From Patulibacter americanus DSM 16676 (lineage in GTDB: Bacteria; Actinomycetota; Thermoleophilia; Solirubrobacterales; Solirubrobacteraceae), in the NCBI RefSeq assembly GCF_000420025.1, contig NZ_ATUD01000001.1:372001-436000 (forward strand): DNA of 64,000 bases, written 5' to 3'. Within the stretch, counting starts at the first letter, position 1. The number at the start of each line of letters is the position of its first letter. The translations under genes and the position numbers were made by a program. Shown here one piece after another: positions 15,499-23,111 of the stretch. The notes under the pieces were generated by a model. The model did not search any database, was not told the origin of the DNA, and was given only the letters and a program-made list of their open reading frames with translations.

Positions 15499-16185
15499 CG
15501 TGGCGTGGCCCTCGAGGCGACGCAGCACGGGGCGCGCCACGACCAGCAGCCCCAGGATCAGGGCCACGACGCCCCAGAGGACCGGATCGCCCAGGGAGAG
15601 GTGCTCGAGCCGGCCGCCGAGCAGCACCACGGCGCAGGTCAGGGGGATGTAGCCGACGACCGTCGTCCACGCGAACCGCACGACGGGCACGTGCAGCGCG
15701 CCGGCGACCACGCTGGCGAGCGTGAACGGCACGACGGGCAGCAGCCGCGAGGCCAGGAGCGGGAACGCACCGGCGCGGTTGAGCAGGCTCTCCATCCGCA
15801 CCATGCGCTCCGTTCCGAACAGGCGCCGCGCGGCCGGGAACCCGACGGACCGCCCCAGGGCGTAGCCGAGCAGGCCCGTCCCGAGCCACGAGACGAGCAT
15901 GAGCGGGACGCCGACCCAGAACCCGTAGACGTAGCCCGCGACGGCCAGCGCGAGCTCCGCCGGGTAGGGCACGACGGTGTGGACGAGGACGAGGACGAAG
16001 AGCACCAGCGCGCCCCACACGCCGAGATCGCGCAGCTGCTCGCGGAGCGCCGACGTGTCGCCGTCGAGGATGTGGCCCAGCGCGTCGTGCAGCGCGGGGA
16101 CCTGCAGCGCGAGGACGAGCAGCAGCGCCGTGACGCCGACCGACCCCAGAGCGAACGCCCACCGCCTGCTCCGCCCGCCGTCCAT
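15496..16185 (-). CDS. TVP38/TMEM64 (DedA-superfamily) membrane protein
   Basis: A 229-residue polytopic membrane protein of the VTT/DedA superfamily, proposed lipid or small-solute transport or flipping. One N-terminal helix (about 10-30), then the VTT core: LVHTVVPYPAELALAVAGYVYGFWVG (about 66-92), LGTGLLGYALGRSVG, and SRLLPVVPFTLASVVAGALHVPVVRF (about 145-170), the conserved F/S-R-x-x-P-x-x-P family motif, and last helices to residue 220. ATG 16185 is 6 nt after TACCGT. It forms a tight pair with the 14789-15484 gene. Confidence 0.85.
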   Translation of the reverse strand: MDGGRSRRWAFALGSVGVTALLLVLALQVPALHDALGHILDGDTSALREQLRDLGVWGALVLFVLVLVHTVVPYPAELALAVAGYVYGFWVGVPLMLVSWLGTGLLGYALGRSVGFPAARRLFGTERMVRMESLLNRAGAFPLLASRLLPVVPFTLASVVAGALHVPVVRFAWTTVVGYIPLTCAVVLLGGRLEHLSLGDPVLWGVVALILGLLVVARPVLRRLEGHAT

Positions 16186-16191
16186 CCACCG

Positions 16192-16197
16192 ACGGTA
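16192..16197 (-). promoter_or_regulatory. -10 box TACCGT of the TVP38 gene (leaderless)
   Basis: On the minus strand TACCGT is followed by 6 nt and ATG 16185. Confidence 0.5.
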
Positions 16198-16248
16198 CGG
16201 CGCGCCGTGCGCCCATCGGGTGCACGACCGGTGAACCTCGGCGGCCGG

Positions 16249-16428
16249 CTACGCGTCGTCGTCGCGCAGCGTCGAGGCGAACGCCGCGACGAAGATGCCG
16301 GCGGACGTCAGCCAGAACGGGTTGTCGATGACGCCCACCGCCAGCAGCACGAGGCCGACGAGGGTTCCGAAGAGCGCGCCGACCAGCGCTTCGACGGTGA
16401 GCCGGGCCAGGAAGTTCGACGTGTTCAT
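16249..16428 (-). CDS. Small membrane protein (59 aa)
   Basis: A 59-residue protein with two hydrophobic helices (about 10-31 VEALVGALFGTLVGLVLLAV and 34-52 NPFWLTSAGIFVAAFAST) and a short acidic C terminus. Not recognised; the helix-Gly-rich pattern resembles small inner-membrane stress proteins. ATG 16428 is preferred; TACTGT (about 16444-16439 on the minus strand) 10 nt upstream is a plausible -10 box, giving almost no leader. An upstream in-frame start at 16467 would add 13 Arg-rich residues. It lies 63 bp upstream of the TVP38 gene and 63 bp downstream of purB. Confidence 0.55.
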   Translation of the reverse strand: MNTSNFLARLTVEALVGALFGTLVGLVLLAVGVIDNPFWLTSAGIFVAAFASTLRDDDA

Positions 16429-16491
16429 GGCCCGTCCGACAGTACGGAACGCCCTCCGGCGCGACAACCCCCGCCGAGCGGAAGCCGGGGC

Positions 16492-17772
16492 CTAGAGTCC
16501 CGCGGCGGCCAGGCGGCCGACGATCTCGTCGGCGTGGCGGGTGTAGAAGCCCATGTCGAAGACGCGGTCGAGGTCGAGGCCCTCGCAGCGCTCGTCCTGC
16601 GCGGCGAGCTGCTTGAGCGGCGTGCGGGTGTCCCACGCGCGCTGGGCGAGCTCCTGCGCCGTGCGGTACGCCTCGTCGCGGACCAGTTCCTTGTCCTCGA
16701 TCAGCGCGAGCAGCAGGCGCTGGGAGAAGAGGGCGCCCGAGGTCAGCTCGATGTTCTCGAGCATCCGGTCCTCGTGGACGACGAGGCCGGAGACGACGCG
16801 CACGGCGAGCGCCTGCATGTAGTCCAGGGCGATCGTGGCGTCGGGCAGGATCACGCGCTCGGCGCCCGAGTGCGAGATGTCGCGCTCGTGCCAGAGGGCC
16901 ACGTTCTCCACGCCCGCCTGGGCGTAGCCGCGCAGCACGCGGGCCAGGCCGGTGATGCGCTCCGTCGTGATCGGGTTGCGCTTGTGCGGCATCGCGGAGG
17001 AGCCCTTCTGCCCCTTCCGGAACGGCTCCTCCGCCTCGCGCACCTCGGTGCGCTGCAGGTGGCGGATCTCGGTCGCCAGGCGCTCGAGGCCGGCGCCGGC
17101 CAGGCTGATGGCCTGCAGCAGCTCGGCGTGGCGGTCGCGCGGGATGACCTGGGTCGACATCGGCTCGGCGGCGAGGTCCAGGCGCTTCAGGACGCGCGCC
17201 TCGAACTCCGGCGACGTGGCGGAGTACGTGCCGACGGCACCGGAGAGCGCGCCGACGGCGACCTGCTCGAACGCGGCCTGCAGGCGCTTGTGGTTGCGGT
17301 CGGCCTCGAGCGCGAAGCCGGCGAGCTTGATGCCGAACGTCGTCGGCTCGGCGTGCACGCCGTGGGTGCGGCCCACGCAGACGGTGTGAACGTGCTCGCG
17401 GGCCTTCGCCGCGAGGGTCTCGGCGACCTCGCGCGCGCCGCGCAGCAGGATCACGCCGGCCTTCTGGATCTGCAGGGCCAGCGCGGTGTCGAGCACGTCG
17501 GACGACGTCAGCCCGTAGTGGATCCAGCGGCCCCCCTGGCCGGCGTCGGCGGAGAGCACGTCGACGAACGCGGCGACGTCGTGGTCGGTGATCTTCTCCC
17601 GCTCGTGGACGGCCTCGGCGGTGAACGTCGCGGCACGAATGGCGACGAGGTCGTCCTCAGTGGGGCCGTCCATCTCCTCGCAGGCGGCGACCTCGACCTC
17701 CCGCCAGGACTCGAACTTCGCGTCGTCGGTCCAGACGGCACCGATCTCGGGGCGGGTGTAGCGCGGGATCAT
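16492..17772 (-). CDS. purB: Adenylosuccinate lyase
   Basis: A 426-residue cytosolic lyase of the fumarase/aspartase superfamily, usual bacterial length, acting twice in purine synthesis (SAICAR to AICAR; adenylosuccinate to AMP). N terminus [22 protein letters not shown] is typical, [13 protein letters not shown] (about 88-100) and [14 protein letters not shown] (about 134-147, catalytic His) follow, and the flexible signature loop [10 protein letters not shown] (about 255-264) contains the second catalytic Ser. ATG 17772 has GACAAT 8 nt upstream (minus strand 17786-17781), suggesting a leaderless start. Monocistronic, divergent from the malic enzyme gene. Confidence 0.96.
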   Translation of the reverse strand: MIPRYTRPEIGAVWTDDAKFESWREVEVAACEEMDGPTEDDLVAIRAATFTAEAVHEREKITDHDVAAFVDVLSADAGQGGRWIHYGLTSSDVLDTALALQIQKAGVILLRGAREVAETLAAKAREHVHTVCVGRTHGVHAEPTTFGIKLAGFALEADRNHKRLQAAFEQVAVGALSGAVGTYSATSPEFEARVLKRLDLAAEPMSTQVIPRDRHAELLQAISLAGAGLERLATEIRHLQRTEVREAEEPFRKGQKGSSAMPHKRNPITTERITGLARVLRGYAQAGVENVALWHERDISHSGAERVILPDATIALDYMQALAVRVVSGLVVHEDRMLENIELTSGALFSQRLLLALIEDKELVRDEAYRTAQELAQRAWDTRTPLKQLAAQDERCEGLDLDRVFDMGFYTRHADEIVGRLAAAGL

Positions 17773-17935
17773 CGCGGGGGATTGTCGCGGATCGGCAGGC
17801 GGGGCGGACGGTCAGAGGAGCGAGGAGGCCCATACCCGCGCTCGCGCGGCGACCACTACGACCCGAACCACCCCCGTCCGGGTGGCGTATCCCCCGGAGC
17901 ACCCCTGTCCGCACCGGCCACGCCCGGGCGGGTAC

Positions 17936-17941
17936 TAGGGT
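17936..17941 (+). promoter_or_regulatory. -10 box TAGGGT of the malic enzyme gene (leaderless)
   Basis: TAGGGT, then 6 nt, then ATG 17948. The rest of the 175-bp gap to purB shows nothing else I can name. Confidence 0.5.
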
Positions 17942-17947
17942 CGGGTC

Positions 17948-19576
17948 ATGGCCCCGCTGCAGTTCCCGCAGATCCTGGAGGACCCGCTCCGCAACCGCGG
18001 CACGGCGTTCACCGCAGAGCAGCGCCGGGTGCTCGGGCTCGACGGGCTGCTGCCGCCCGCGATCGAGACGCTGGAGCAGCAGGTCACGCGGTCCTACGAG
18101 GTGTTCCGCCGACGGGGGACCGACCTCGACAAGTACGTGAACCTGCGGACGCTGCAGGACACGAACATCGTCCTCTACTACCGGCTCCTGATCGACCACC
18201 TCGAGGAGGTCCTGCCGATCGTCTACACGCCGACGGTCGGTCTGGCGTGCCAGCGGTTCCACCGGATCTTCCGCCGCCCGCGCGGCCTCACGCTCTCCTA
18301 CCCCATGCGGGATCGCCTCCCGGAGCTGCTGCGCAACCGGCGGCAGAAGGACGTCGACGTCATCGTCGTCACGGACGGCGAGCGCATCCTCGGCCTCGGC
18401 GACCAGGGCGCCGGAGGCCTCGGCATCCCCATCGGCAAGCTGGCGCTCTACACCGCGATCGGCGGGCTCGACCCGGGCCGCACGCTGCCGATCGTGCTCG
18501 ATGTCGGCACGAACAACCAGGAGCGGATCGACGACCCCGGCTACCTCGGCTGGCGTCACGAGCGCATCGCGGGTCAGGAGTACGACGACTTCGTGGAGCA
18601 GTTCGTCCTGGCGGTGGAGCAGGAGCTGCCCGACACGCTCGTGCAGTGGGAGGACTTCGCGTCGCACAACGCCCGGCCGATCCTCGACCGCTACCGCGAC
18701 CGGATCTGCACCTTCAACGACGACATCCAGGGCACCGCGGCCGTGGCGCTCGGTGCGCTGATCGGGGCCGTGAAGGTCGCCGGCACGCCGCTCACGGAGC
18801 AGCGGATCGTGATGCTGGGCGCCGGCTCCGCCGCGATCGGGGTGGCCGACGAGATCCGCCAGGCGATGGTCGACGAGGGCCTGTCCGAGGACGACGCGCG
18901 CCGCCGGTTCTGGGTCGTCGACATCGACGGGCTTCTGACGAAGGGCCGCGCCGGGCTGTCGGACGCCCAGGAGGTCTACGCCCGCGAGGACGCCGCGGAG
19001 CTCGCCGACGCGCCGCTGGCCGACGTCGTCCGCGCCGTCCGCCCGACCGCCCTCATCGGCCTGTCGACGGCCCGCGGGGCGTTCACGGAGGGGGTCGTCC
19101 GCGAGATGGCCGCGCACGTCGAGCGGCCGATCGTCCTGCCCCTGTCGAACCCGACGAACCGCTCCGAGGCCGACCCGCGCGACCTCATGCGCTGGACGGG
19201 CGGCCGCGTCCTGACCGCGACGGGCTCGCCGTTCCCGCAGGTCGAGTACGAGGGCCGCACGATGCGCGTCGCGCAGTCCAACAACGTCTACGTGTTCCCC
19301 GCCGTCGGCATGGGCGTCGTCGCCGCCCAGGCCGCGCGCGTGACCGATCCGATGATGCGCGCCGCCGCCCGCGCGGTGGGCGCCCTCTCCCCCGCCCTGA
19401 CCGATCCCCACGGTGCCCTGCTGCCGCCGATCGGCGAGCTGCGGGCGGTCTCGGACCACGTGGCCCTGGCGGTCGCGTCGGCCGCGGTCGCCGACGGCGT
19501 GGCGCCGCACCGCAGCGACGACGACCTGCGGGAGCGGATCCGGCGGGCGCGCTGGACCCCGGAGTACCGGGACTGA
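17948..19576 (+). CDS. NAD-dependent malic enzyme
   Basis: A 542-residue large-type malic enzyme (MaeA/SfcA family) that decarboxylates malate to pyruvate with NAD(P)+. N-terminal VNLRTLQDTNIVLYYRLLIDHLEEVLPIVYTPTVG contains the catalytic Tyr; TDGERILGLGDQGAGGLGIPIGKLALYT (about 141-168) holds the substrate/catalytic Lys region; FNDDIQGTAAV (about 257-267) supplies the metal-binding Asp residues; VMLGAGSAAIGVADEI (about 290) is the nucleotide-binding fold; LPLSNPTNRSEA marks the C-terminal domain. Start fixed by TAGGGT-N6-ATG. Not linked to a TCA gene here; housekeeping anaplerotic role. Confidence 0.94.
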   Translation: MAPLQFPQILEDPLRNRGTAFTAEQRRVLGLDGLLPPAIETLEQQVTRSYEVFRRRGTDLDKYVNLRTLQDTNIVLYYRLLIDHLEEVLPIVYTPTVGLACQRFHRIFRRPRGLTLSYPMRDRLPELLRNRRQKDVDVIVVTDGERILGLGDQGAGGLGIPIGKLALYTAIGGLDPGRTLPIVLDVGTNNQERIDDPGYLGWRHERIAGQEYDDFVEQFVLAVEQELPDTLVQWEDFASHNARPILDRYRDRICTFNDDIQGTAAVALGALIGAVKVAGTPLTEQRIVMLGAGSAAIGVADEIRQAMVDEGLSEDDARRRFWVVDIDGLLTKGRAGLSDAQEVYAREDAAELADAPLADVVRAVRPTALIGLSTARGAFTEGVVREMAAHVERPIVLPLSNPTNRSEADPRDLMRWTGGRVLTATGSPFPQVEYEGRTMRVAQSNNVYVFPAVGMGVVAAQAARVTDPMMRAAARAVGALSPALTDPHGALLPPIGELRAVSDHVALAVASAAVADGVAPHRSDDDLRERIRRARWTPEYRD

Positions 19577-19627
19577 GGCCGGCGGAGTACCGGGGCCGGG
19601 GACCGCGATACGTGCGACGCTGCCGCG

Positions 19628-20275
19628 GTGCGCGCGCGTCGTGACCGGTCGAGACGCCGAGCCGTCGCAGCTGCGTTCTGGTGCGCCTGCCTGATCGCCG
19701 CGGTCGTCTTCGTGCTGCACGAAGGGCGCGAGGGCGAGGTCCGAACGCCGGCGGGGTGGTCGCTGGAGGGGGTCGCCGACGGCGGGCACACGCTGCTCGC
19801 GCGAGGACCGGATCACGGCTCCTGCGAGGAGCCGCAACTGCGGGTCCGGGAGCTGCGCGACGGGCGGATCCTCGTGACGGCCGAGCTCGTATCGCCCCTC
19901 GGCACGTACGCGTGCAACGCGATGGGCCACGCCGGACAGACCGTGCGCCTGCCGTTGGGCCGTCCCGTCGCGGGACGCCCGGTCGTCGGGACGGGGCGAC
20001 GGCTGCCGGATCCCCGCGACTTCCAGGGGCCCCAGGTGCGGTCGCGTGCCGACCCCGGCTCCCCGCCGCCGGACGTCGTCGGTCTGCGGTTCCGCGACGC
20101 CCGTCATGCGCTGTGCGTGGCCGGCTTCGGCACGCGGCTGACCACCGGGAGCGAGGACGGCACCGTCACGACGCAGGGGGCACCGGCGCTTCCCCGGCGC
20201 CGCCCGCGCTGGACGACGTTCCCGCGCTGCCGGACCGGCAAGCTGCCTCCCGTCGTCGTGACGGCGACGGGCTGA
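19628..20275 (+). CDS. Membrane-anchored hypothetical protein
   Basis: A 215-residue protein that begins with an Arg-rich stretch and one hydrophobic helix (about 13-30, AVAAAFWCACLIAAVVFVLH), which would act as a membrane anchor with the rest outside. Several Cys residues (about 67, 97, 161, 200) could form disulfides in the exported domain. GTG 19628 follows GACGCT (19616-19621) by 6 nt. No homologue recognised; composition is Pro/Arg/Gly-rich. It is followed by the tandem repeat region before the convergent Nudix gene. Confidence 0.55.
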   Translation: MRARRDRSRRRAVAAAFWCACLIAAVVFVLHEGREGEVRTPAGWSLEGVADGGHTLLARGPDHGSCEEPQLRVRELRDGRILVTAELVSPLGTYACNAMGHAGQTVRLPLGRPVAGRPVVGTGRRLPDPRDFQGPQVRSRADPGSPPPDVVGLRFRDARHALCVAGFGTRLTTGSEDGTVTTQGAPALPRRRPRWTTFPRCRTGKLPPVVVTATG

Positions 20276-20318
20276 GGACCGATCGCCGGGCGTCGACACT
20301 CCGACGCCCACGACGTCT

Positions 20319-20446
20319 CGCCGCCTGCCGGAGAGGGGCCAGCGTTCAGGCTCCGAGGACGTGGCGCCGCCTGGCGCGGAGGGGACGTCGTTCAGCCACC
20401 GAATGACGCCGCCTGGCGCGGAGGGGTCGTCGTTCAGCCACCGAAT
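20319..20446. repeat. 42-bp tandem repeat reaching into the Nudix gene 3' end
   Basis: Two adjacent 42-bp copies (20363-20404 and 20405-20446) differ at 2 positions; a third, degraded copy lies at about 20319-20356. The right copy contains the last Nudix codons and its stop, so the left copies look like duplications of the gene's tail. Each unit contains a CGCC/GGCG dyad. Confidence 0.85.
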
Positions 20447-21012
20447 ACGTGACGCCGCGCCAGGTGCCACGTCGCGACGGTCGCCGCGTCGATCATGCCG
20501 CCGGTGCCGACGAGCTCGTCGAGCTCGTGCGGGGTGACCTTCCGGTGGCGGAGCATGCCCTCCTCCTCCGCGTCCGGCGCGGTGGCGCCCTCCTGCAGGT
20601 CGGTCGCCAGCCAGGCCGTGAACGTCTGGTCGGACATCCCGGGCGCGAAGGCCAGGTCGCCCAGGCGGCGCAGCGAGCCGGCGGTGAAGCCCGTCTCCTC
20701 GCGCAGCTCGCCGCGGGCGATCGCCTCGGGGTCCTCGTCGGCACCCTCGTCGTGGTGGGCGCCCTGCGGGAACTCCCACGACCAGCGGTCGATGGGATAG
20801 CGGTGCTGGCCGACGAGGTGCACGTGGTCCCCGTCGAACGGCACGACGACGGCGGCGTGCGGCTTGACGATCACGGCGTAGAGGCCGGGGCGCGGCGTGC
20901 CGTCCGGGTGCGGGCGCTCGATGATGTCCTCCCGCACCGTCATCCACGGGTTGCGGTACGCCTCGCGGGAGGAGACGCGCCGGACGCGGGGCTGGTCGTC
21001 GGGGGTGCTCAC
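20434..21012 (-). CDS. Nudix hydrolase (ADP-ribose pyrophosphatase-like)
   Basis: A 192-residue cytosolic Nudix protein that would cleave a nucleoside-diphosphate-X substrate. The Nudix box runs about 89-111: G-A-H-H-D-E..., then ARGELREETGFTAGSL; the essential R-E-x-x-E-E segment is intact. N-terminal YRNPWMTVREDIIERPHPDGTPRPGLYAVI and the following HLVGQHRYPIDRWSWEFPQG resemble ADP-ribose/GDP-mannose pyrophosphatases; exact substrate unknown. GTG 21012 lies 7 nt after CAGACT (minus strand 21025-21020). Its stop falls in the tandem repeat 20319-20446. Confidence 0.88.
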   Translation of the reverse strand: MSTPDDQPRVRRVSSREAYRNPWMTVREDIIERPHPDGTPRPGLYAVIVKPHAAVVVPFDGDHVHLVGQHRYPIDRWSWEFPQGAHHDEGADEDPEAIARGELREETGFTAGSLRRLGDLAFAPGMSDQTFTAWLATDLQEGATAPDAEEEGMLRHRKVTPHELDELVGTGGMIDAATVATWHLARRHVFGG

Positions 21013-21103
21013 CGGCGGGAGTCTGCCGCAGGCGCCGGGCGTCGGCCGGTCCCGGGTCGATGCCCGTCGGAGCGGTTGAGGCGGATCGCACCCCCGCCCG
21101 GGC

Positions 21104-23053
21104 TCAGGCCACCCCGACCGCCACCGGCGCGGCGTCGTCCTCGACGCTCGTCAGGGGCAGGCGGATCGTGAACGTCGTGCCGTGGCCCGGCTCGCTGTCG
21201 ACCGCCAGGGTGCCGTGGTGCTGGTCGACCACGATCGTGCGCGAGATCGCCAGGCCCTGGCCCGTGCCCTTGCCGACCTCCTTCGTGGTGAAGAACGGGT
21301 CGAAGATGCGGTCGCGGATCTCGGGCGGGATGCCGCCGCCGGTGTCCGCGATCTCGATCGTCGCCTCGCGCTCGTCGTGCCGCGTGCGCACCGAGATCGT
21401 GCCGCGCCCCTCCGGGTGGGCATCGGCGATGGCGTGCGCCGCGTTGACGACGAGGTTCAGGAAGACCTGGTTCAGCTCGCCGACGTTGCAGACCACGGGC
21501 GGCAGGTCCTGCAGGTCCGTCTGCAGCTCGGCGCAGTACTTGTACTCGTTCTGGGCGACCACGAGCGTCGAGCGGATCGCCTCGTTGAGGTCGGCCGGCG
21601 TGTGCTCGCTGCCCTGCGGCGCGCCGAACTGCCGCATCGCACCGACGATCGTGCTGACGCGGCCCAGCCCGCCGTTCGCCCGCTCGAGGGCCGCGGGCAC
21701 CCGCTCCCGCAGGTACTCCAGGTCGACGCGTTCCGCGGCGTCGCGGACGCGCTCGGGCGTGTCGGGCGTGCGCTCGGCCAGGCACAGCTCCTCGAGCTCG
21801 CCGACGTACTCCGCGATGTCCTCCCACGCCCCGGTGACGAAGCTCAGGCTGTCGCCGACGAACTGCACGGGCGTGTTGATCTCGTGGGCGATGCCGGAGG
21901 CGAGCTGGCCGATCGACTCGAGCCGCTGGGAGAGCCGGAGCTCCGCCTCGATGCGCTCGCGTTCCTCCTCGAGCCCCTTCATCACCGTGATGTCGGAGAG
22001 GGTGCCGTCAAGCTGGACGACCTCGCCGTCGGCGTCACGGACCACGCGCCCCTCCTCGAGCACCCAGCGGGTCTCGCCGCTCGCGTGGCGGATCGGGTAC
22101 CGCGCGGCGAAGGCGCTGTCGTCCTCGTCCTTGCCGACCTCCTGGATCACCGGCTCCCGGAGCTCGGGGATGATGAGGTCCGCGAAGTCGCGCGCGCCGG
22201 TCAGGAACTCCTCGGCCGGATGGCCCGTGAGCCGCTCGATGCGCTCCGACACGAACCGGACCTGGCCCTGCCCCCCGACCGTGCGGCGGTAGACCGCGCA
22301 CGGCAGGTTGGCCATCAGCTCGCGGAGCTCCTGCTCGCTGGCCAGCGCGTGGGCCTCCTGCTCCCGCGCACGGGCCTCCTGCTCTCGCGCACGGGCCTCC
22401 TGCTCCAGCGCGCGGGAGTGGGCTCGCCGGGCACGCCGGTACAGCAGGCCGAGGGCGCCCACCAGCGCCAGGATCACGGCGGCCGAGCCGACCGTCGCCT
22501 GCCGGTGCGCGCGCACGCCGCGGGCCTCGTAGTCCTCTCCCGCCTCGCGGAACAGGCGGCTCGCCGACTGCTGCCGGCTGCCGGCCGACACGAGCAGCGG
22601 CGGGAGCGAGGGCTGCACCTCCTGCGTGAACGCCTCGGAGGACGTGATCTCGAGGATGGCCCAGCTGTCCTCGAAGTTCGCCTGGAGCGGGGAGCGGACG
22701 AGGCGGAGCGCCGCCGGGGGGTCCGCCGCCTCCAGGCCGCGCAGCACCGACTCGATGGTGGCGACGTCCGCGAGCATCTCCGCCTTGGCGGCCTCCGGCG
22801 AGCCACCCGCCTCGTACGGCGCACGGAACGGCCCGCCCTGCAGGTGGTTCAGGGCCGCGACGGCCCTCCCGATCTCCGTCTGCGCCCGGTAGCTGTCCGC
22901 CACGCGCTCCTGGAGCCCCGTGATCACGGCGATCGCGACCAGGGCCAGGGCCACGACGAGCGCCGGGACGGCGAGCGCCCCGGCCCGGCAGGCGAAGGGC
23001 CCTCTCCGGTGCCGGCGGCCGCGGCGGGCGGCGAGGTCGACGGGGCGATCCAT
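21104..23053 (-). CDS. Membrane sensor histidine kinase with PAS domain (paralogue 1)
   Basis: A 649-residue two-component sensor. One membrane helix at about 23-45, an outside helical region (about 46-215), a second helix (about 220-240), then a coiled coil made of three 21-bp-encoded EQEARAR-type heptads (22351-22413), a PAS domain (about 270-375) and a kinase core: H-box LASGIAHEINTPVQFVGDS (phosphoacceptor His about 408), N-box VFLNLVVNAAHAI, DTGGGIPPEIRDRIFDPFFT, and GTGQGLAI. ATG 23053 is chosen because it opens the Arg-rich lead-in to helix 1. It follows its paralogue (23112-25001) by 58 bp on the same strand. Partner regulators are probably the divergent genes at 25108 and 26271. Confidence 0.85.
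   Translation of the reverse strand: MDRPVDLAARRGRRHRRGPFACRAGALAVPALVVALALVAIAVITGLQERVADSYRAQTEIGRAVAALNHLQGGPFRAPYEAGGSPEAAKAEMLADVATIESVLRGLEAADPPAALRLVRSPLQANFEDSWAILEITSSEAFTQEVQPSLPPLLVSAGSRQQSASRLFREAGEDYEARGVRAHRQATVGSAAVILALVGALGLLYRRARRAHSRALEQEARAREQEARAREQEAHALASEQELRELMANLPCAVYRRTVGGQGQVRFVSERIERLTGHPAEEFLTGARDFADLIIPELREPVIQEVGKDEDDSAFAARYPIRHASGETRWVLEEGRVVRDADGEVVQLDGTLSDITVMKGLEEERERIEAELRLSQRLESIGQLASGIAHEINTPVQFVGDSLSFVTGAWEDIAEYVGELEELCLAERTPDTPERVRDAAERVDLEYLRERVPAALERANGGLGRVSTIVGAMRQFGAPQGSEHTPADLNEAIRSTLVVAQNEYKYCAELQTDLQDLPPVVCNVGELNQVFLNLVVNAAHAIADAHPEGRGTISVRTRHDEREATIEIADTGGGIPPEIRDRIFDPFFTTKEVGKGTGQGLAISRTIVVDQHHGTLAVDSEPGHGTTFTIRLPLTSVEDDAAPVAVGVA
22351..22413 (-). 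repeat. Three 21-bp repeats encoding coiled-coil heptads
   Basis: Units 22351-22371, 22372-22392 and 22393-22413 are nearly identical and encode repeated E-Q-E-A-R-A-R heptads of the signalling helix between membrane and PAS domain. Copy changes would lengthen the helix by whole heptads without shifting frame. Confidence 0.8.
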
Positions 23054-23111
23054 GCCCTGGAGATCGGCGTGACGGCGGTCACGTTGAGGCACGTCACCGC
23101 CCCGTGGACGC

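Noticed and set aside
16428..16467. Longer version of the 59-residue membrane protein from 16467
   Set aside because: The added residues are Arg-rich and lie upstream of a good -10 box; kept as an alternative only.
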